Source of the DNA: Flavobacterium psychrophilum DSM 3660 = ATCC 49418
Lineage (GTDB): Bacteria > Bacteroidota > Bacteroidia > Flavobacteriales > Flavobacteriaceae
Direction of reading: 5' to 3'
Assembly: GCF_002217405.1 (NCBI RefSeq)
Contig: NZ_MUHE01000014.1
Span: forward strand, 1 to 64,000
Length of the DNA stretch: 64,000 nt
Shown here: positions 63,176 to 64,000 of the stretch, one piece after another
Layout: each line of letters starts with the position of its first letter
How positions within the stretch are numbered: position 1 is the first letter of the stretch
Notes under the pieces: generated by a model
What the model was told of the DNA's origin: nothing
Seen by the model: the letters and a program-made list of their open reading frames with translations, nothing else
The model's database searches: none
Position numbers and translations under genes: made by a program

Positions 63176-64000
63176 ATGACAAGTTTGTTGGTAATTATAG
63201 TTTTACTTTTAGTAGGTGTTGCAATTTGGCAAATGACGAAAATTTTCGATTTGACACAAATTGGCGCAAATAAAAATAGTTCTCAAATAGCAGATAATAA
63301 GGATAATAATCTTCAAGGTTATTTAATGTTCGGATTTCTCGCCTTTCTTTACATTTTTATAATCTTTGGATTGTTTAAATGGAGTCATCTAGTTTTAGTT
63401 GATCCTGCTTCAGAGCACGGAAAAGATTATGATAGTTTGATGGCTATAACATTTTGTGTTGTATTTTTTGTTGTAGCAATTACCCAAGCGCTTTTGCATT
63501 ACTTTGCATTTAAATACAGAGGAGCAGAAGGTAAAAAGGCAATTTATTTTGCAGATAATGATAAATTAGAGTTTATCTGGACAATTATTCCAGTATTTGT
63601 TTTGGCAGGATTAATCCTTTACGGATTATATACTTGGACAAATATTATGTTTGTTGATGAAGACGAAGATGTAATGTATGTAGAGTTATATGCTAAACAA
63701 TTTGCTTGGACTGCACGCTATTCTGGTAAAGATAATGTTCTTGGAAAAGCAAATGTACGTTTGATAGAAGGTGTTAATACAATGGGTGTTGATATGGAAG
63801 ATCCAAATGCACAAGATGATATTTCGGTGTCTGAATTGCATATTCCAAAAGGTAAGAAAATTGTGTTCAAATTGCGTTCGCAAGATGTATTGCACTCTGC
63901 TTATATGCCTCATTTTAGAGCGCAAATGAACTGTGTACCTGGTATGGTTACTCAATTTGCTTTCCGACCTATTATGACTACTGACGAAATGCGTCAAACT
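63176..64000 (+). CDS. coxB: Cytochrome c oxidase subunit II (partial, cut by window end)
   Basis: The first 275 residues run from ATG 63176. There is an N-terminal hydrophobic segment (about 4-20), then two TM helices (about 47-67 and 84-108), and IEFIWTIIP-like LEFIWTIIPVFVLAGL. The start of the cupredoxin domain follows (ELYAKQFAWTARYSG, LHIPKGKKIVFKLRSQDVLHSAYMPHFRAQMN). The first copper-A ligand histidine is seen in DVLHS; the cysteine pair lies past the window end. Its position behind actF supports an ACIII-caa3/aa3 oxidase supercomplex operon. Confidence 0.93.
   Translation, partial: MTSLLVIIVLLLVGVAIWQMTKIFDLTQIGANKNSSQIADNKDNNLQGYLMFGFLAFLYIFIIFGLFKWSHLVLVDPASEHGKDYDSLMAITFCVVFFVVAITQALLHYFAFKYRGAEGKKAIYFADNDKLEFIWTIIPVFVLAGLILYGLYTWTNIMFVDEDEDVMYVELYAKQFAWTARYSGKDNVLGKANVRLIEGVNTMGVDMEDPNAQDDISVSELHIPKGKKIVFKLRSQDVLHSAYMPHFRAQMNCVPGMVTQFAFRPIMTTDEMRQT

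Overview
The window is about 64 kb of an AT-rich chromosome from a member of the Bacteroidota, almost certainly Flavobacteriaceae and most likely Flavobacterium. The evidence is -7 promoter boxes of the TAnnTTTG type, a PorT (type IX secretion/gliding) gene, alternative complex III respiratory genes, a TonB receptor with a carboxypeptidase-like N-domain, a DnaE carrying its own exonuclease, an S16 with a long tail, and degenerate intergenic repeats that I associate with Flavobacterium. I see no rRNA, tRNA, CRISPR array, insertion sequence or prophage.

Layout. 1-8.4 kb: accD, fba, an Omp85-type outer-membrane lipoprotein, an rRNA/tRNA methyltransferase, porT, ubiE, folA and a 2TM protein. 8.4-14.4 kb: a decayed outer-membrane receptor pseudogene abutting thyA, a bifunctional-nuclease protein, and etfA/etfB. 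14.6-24.8 kb: pdhB, a DUF5686 outer-membrane protein, ppa, an S66 peptidase and dnaE. 24.8-26.7 kb: a small insert carrying a broken AlbA_2-type ATP-binding gene, bracketed by a perfect 68-bp direct repeat that contains the dnaE promoter. 26.7-37.7 kb: housekeeping genes (RRM protein, rpsP-rimM, trmN6, acyl-CoA dehydrogenase, gmk, yicC, transporter, metB-like).

The most coherent system is a phosphate-starvation island at 37.8-52.1 kb. It holds a surface lipoprotein and TonB receptor, PhoB/PhoR-type regulators, a porin with pstS-pstC-pstA-pstB-phoU, and, converging on phoU, a GT28-like glycosyltransferase with a PlcP-like metallophosphoesterase. Four promoter regions in this island carry TTAACA/TTTACA-like hexamers repeated every 11 bp. 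This resembles the direct-repeat PHO box of Firmicutes. In two of them a hexamer ends exactly 20 nt upstream of a -7 box, where a -33 element should be. The inference is one PhoB-controlled regulon that takes up phosphate and replaces membrane phospholipid with glycolipid.

52.2-64 kb: trmB, a LysE-type exporter, an alkyltransferase-like protein without the acceptor cysteine, a SPOR protein, then the complete alternative complex III operon actABCDEF running into coxB, which is cut by the window end. Several genes have tandem 7-, 8- or 9-mer arrays just before their start codons.
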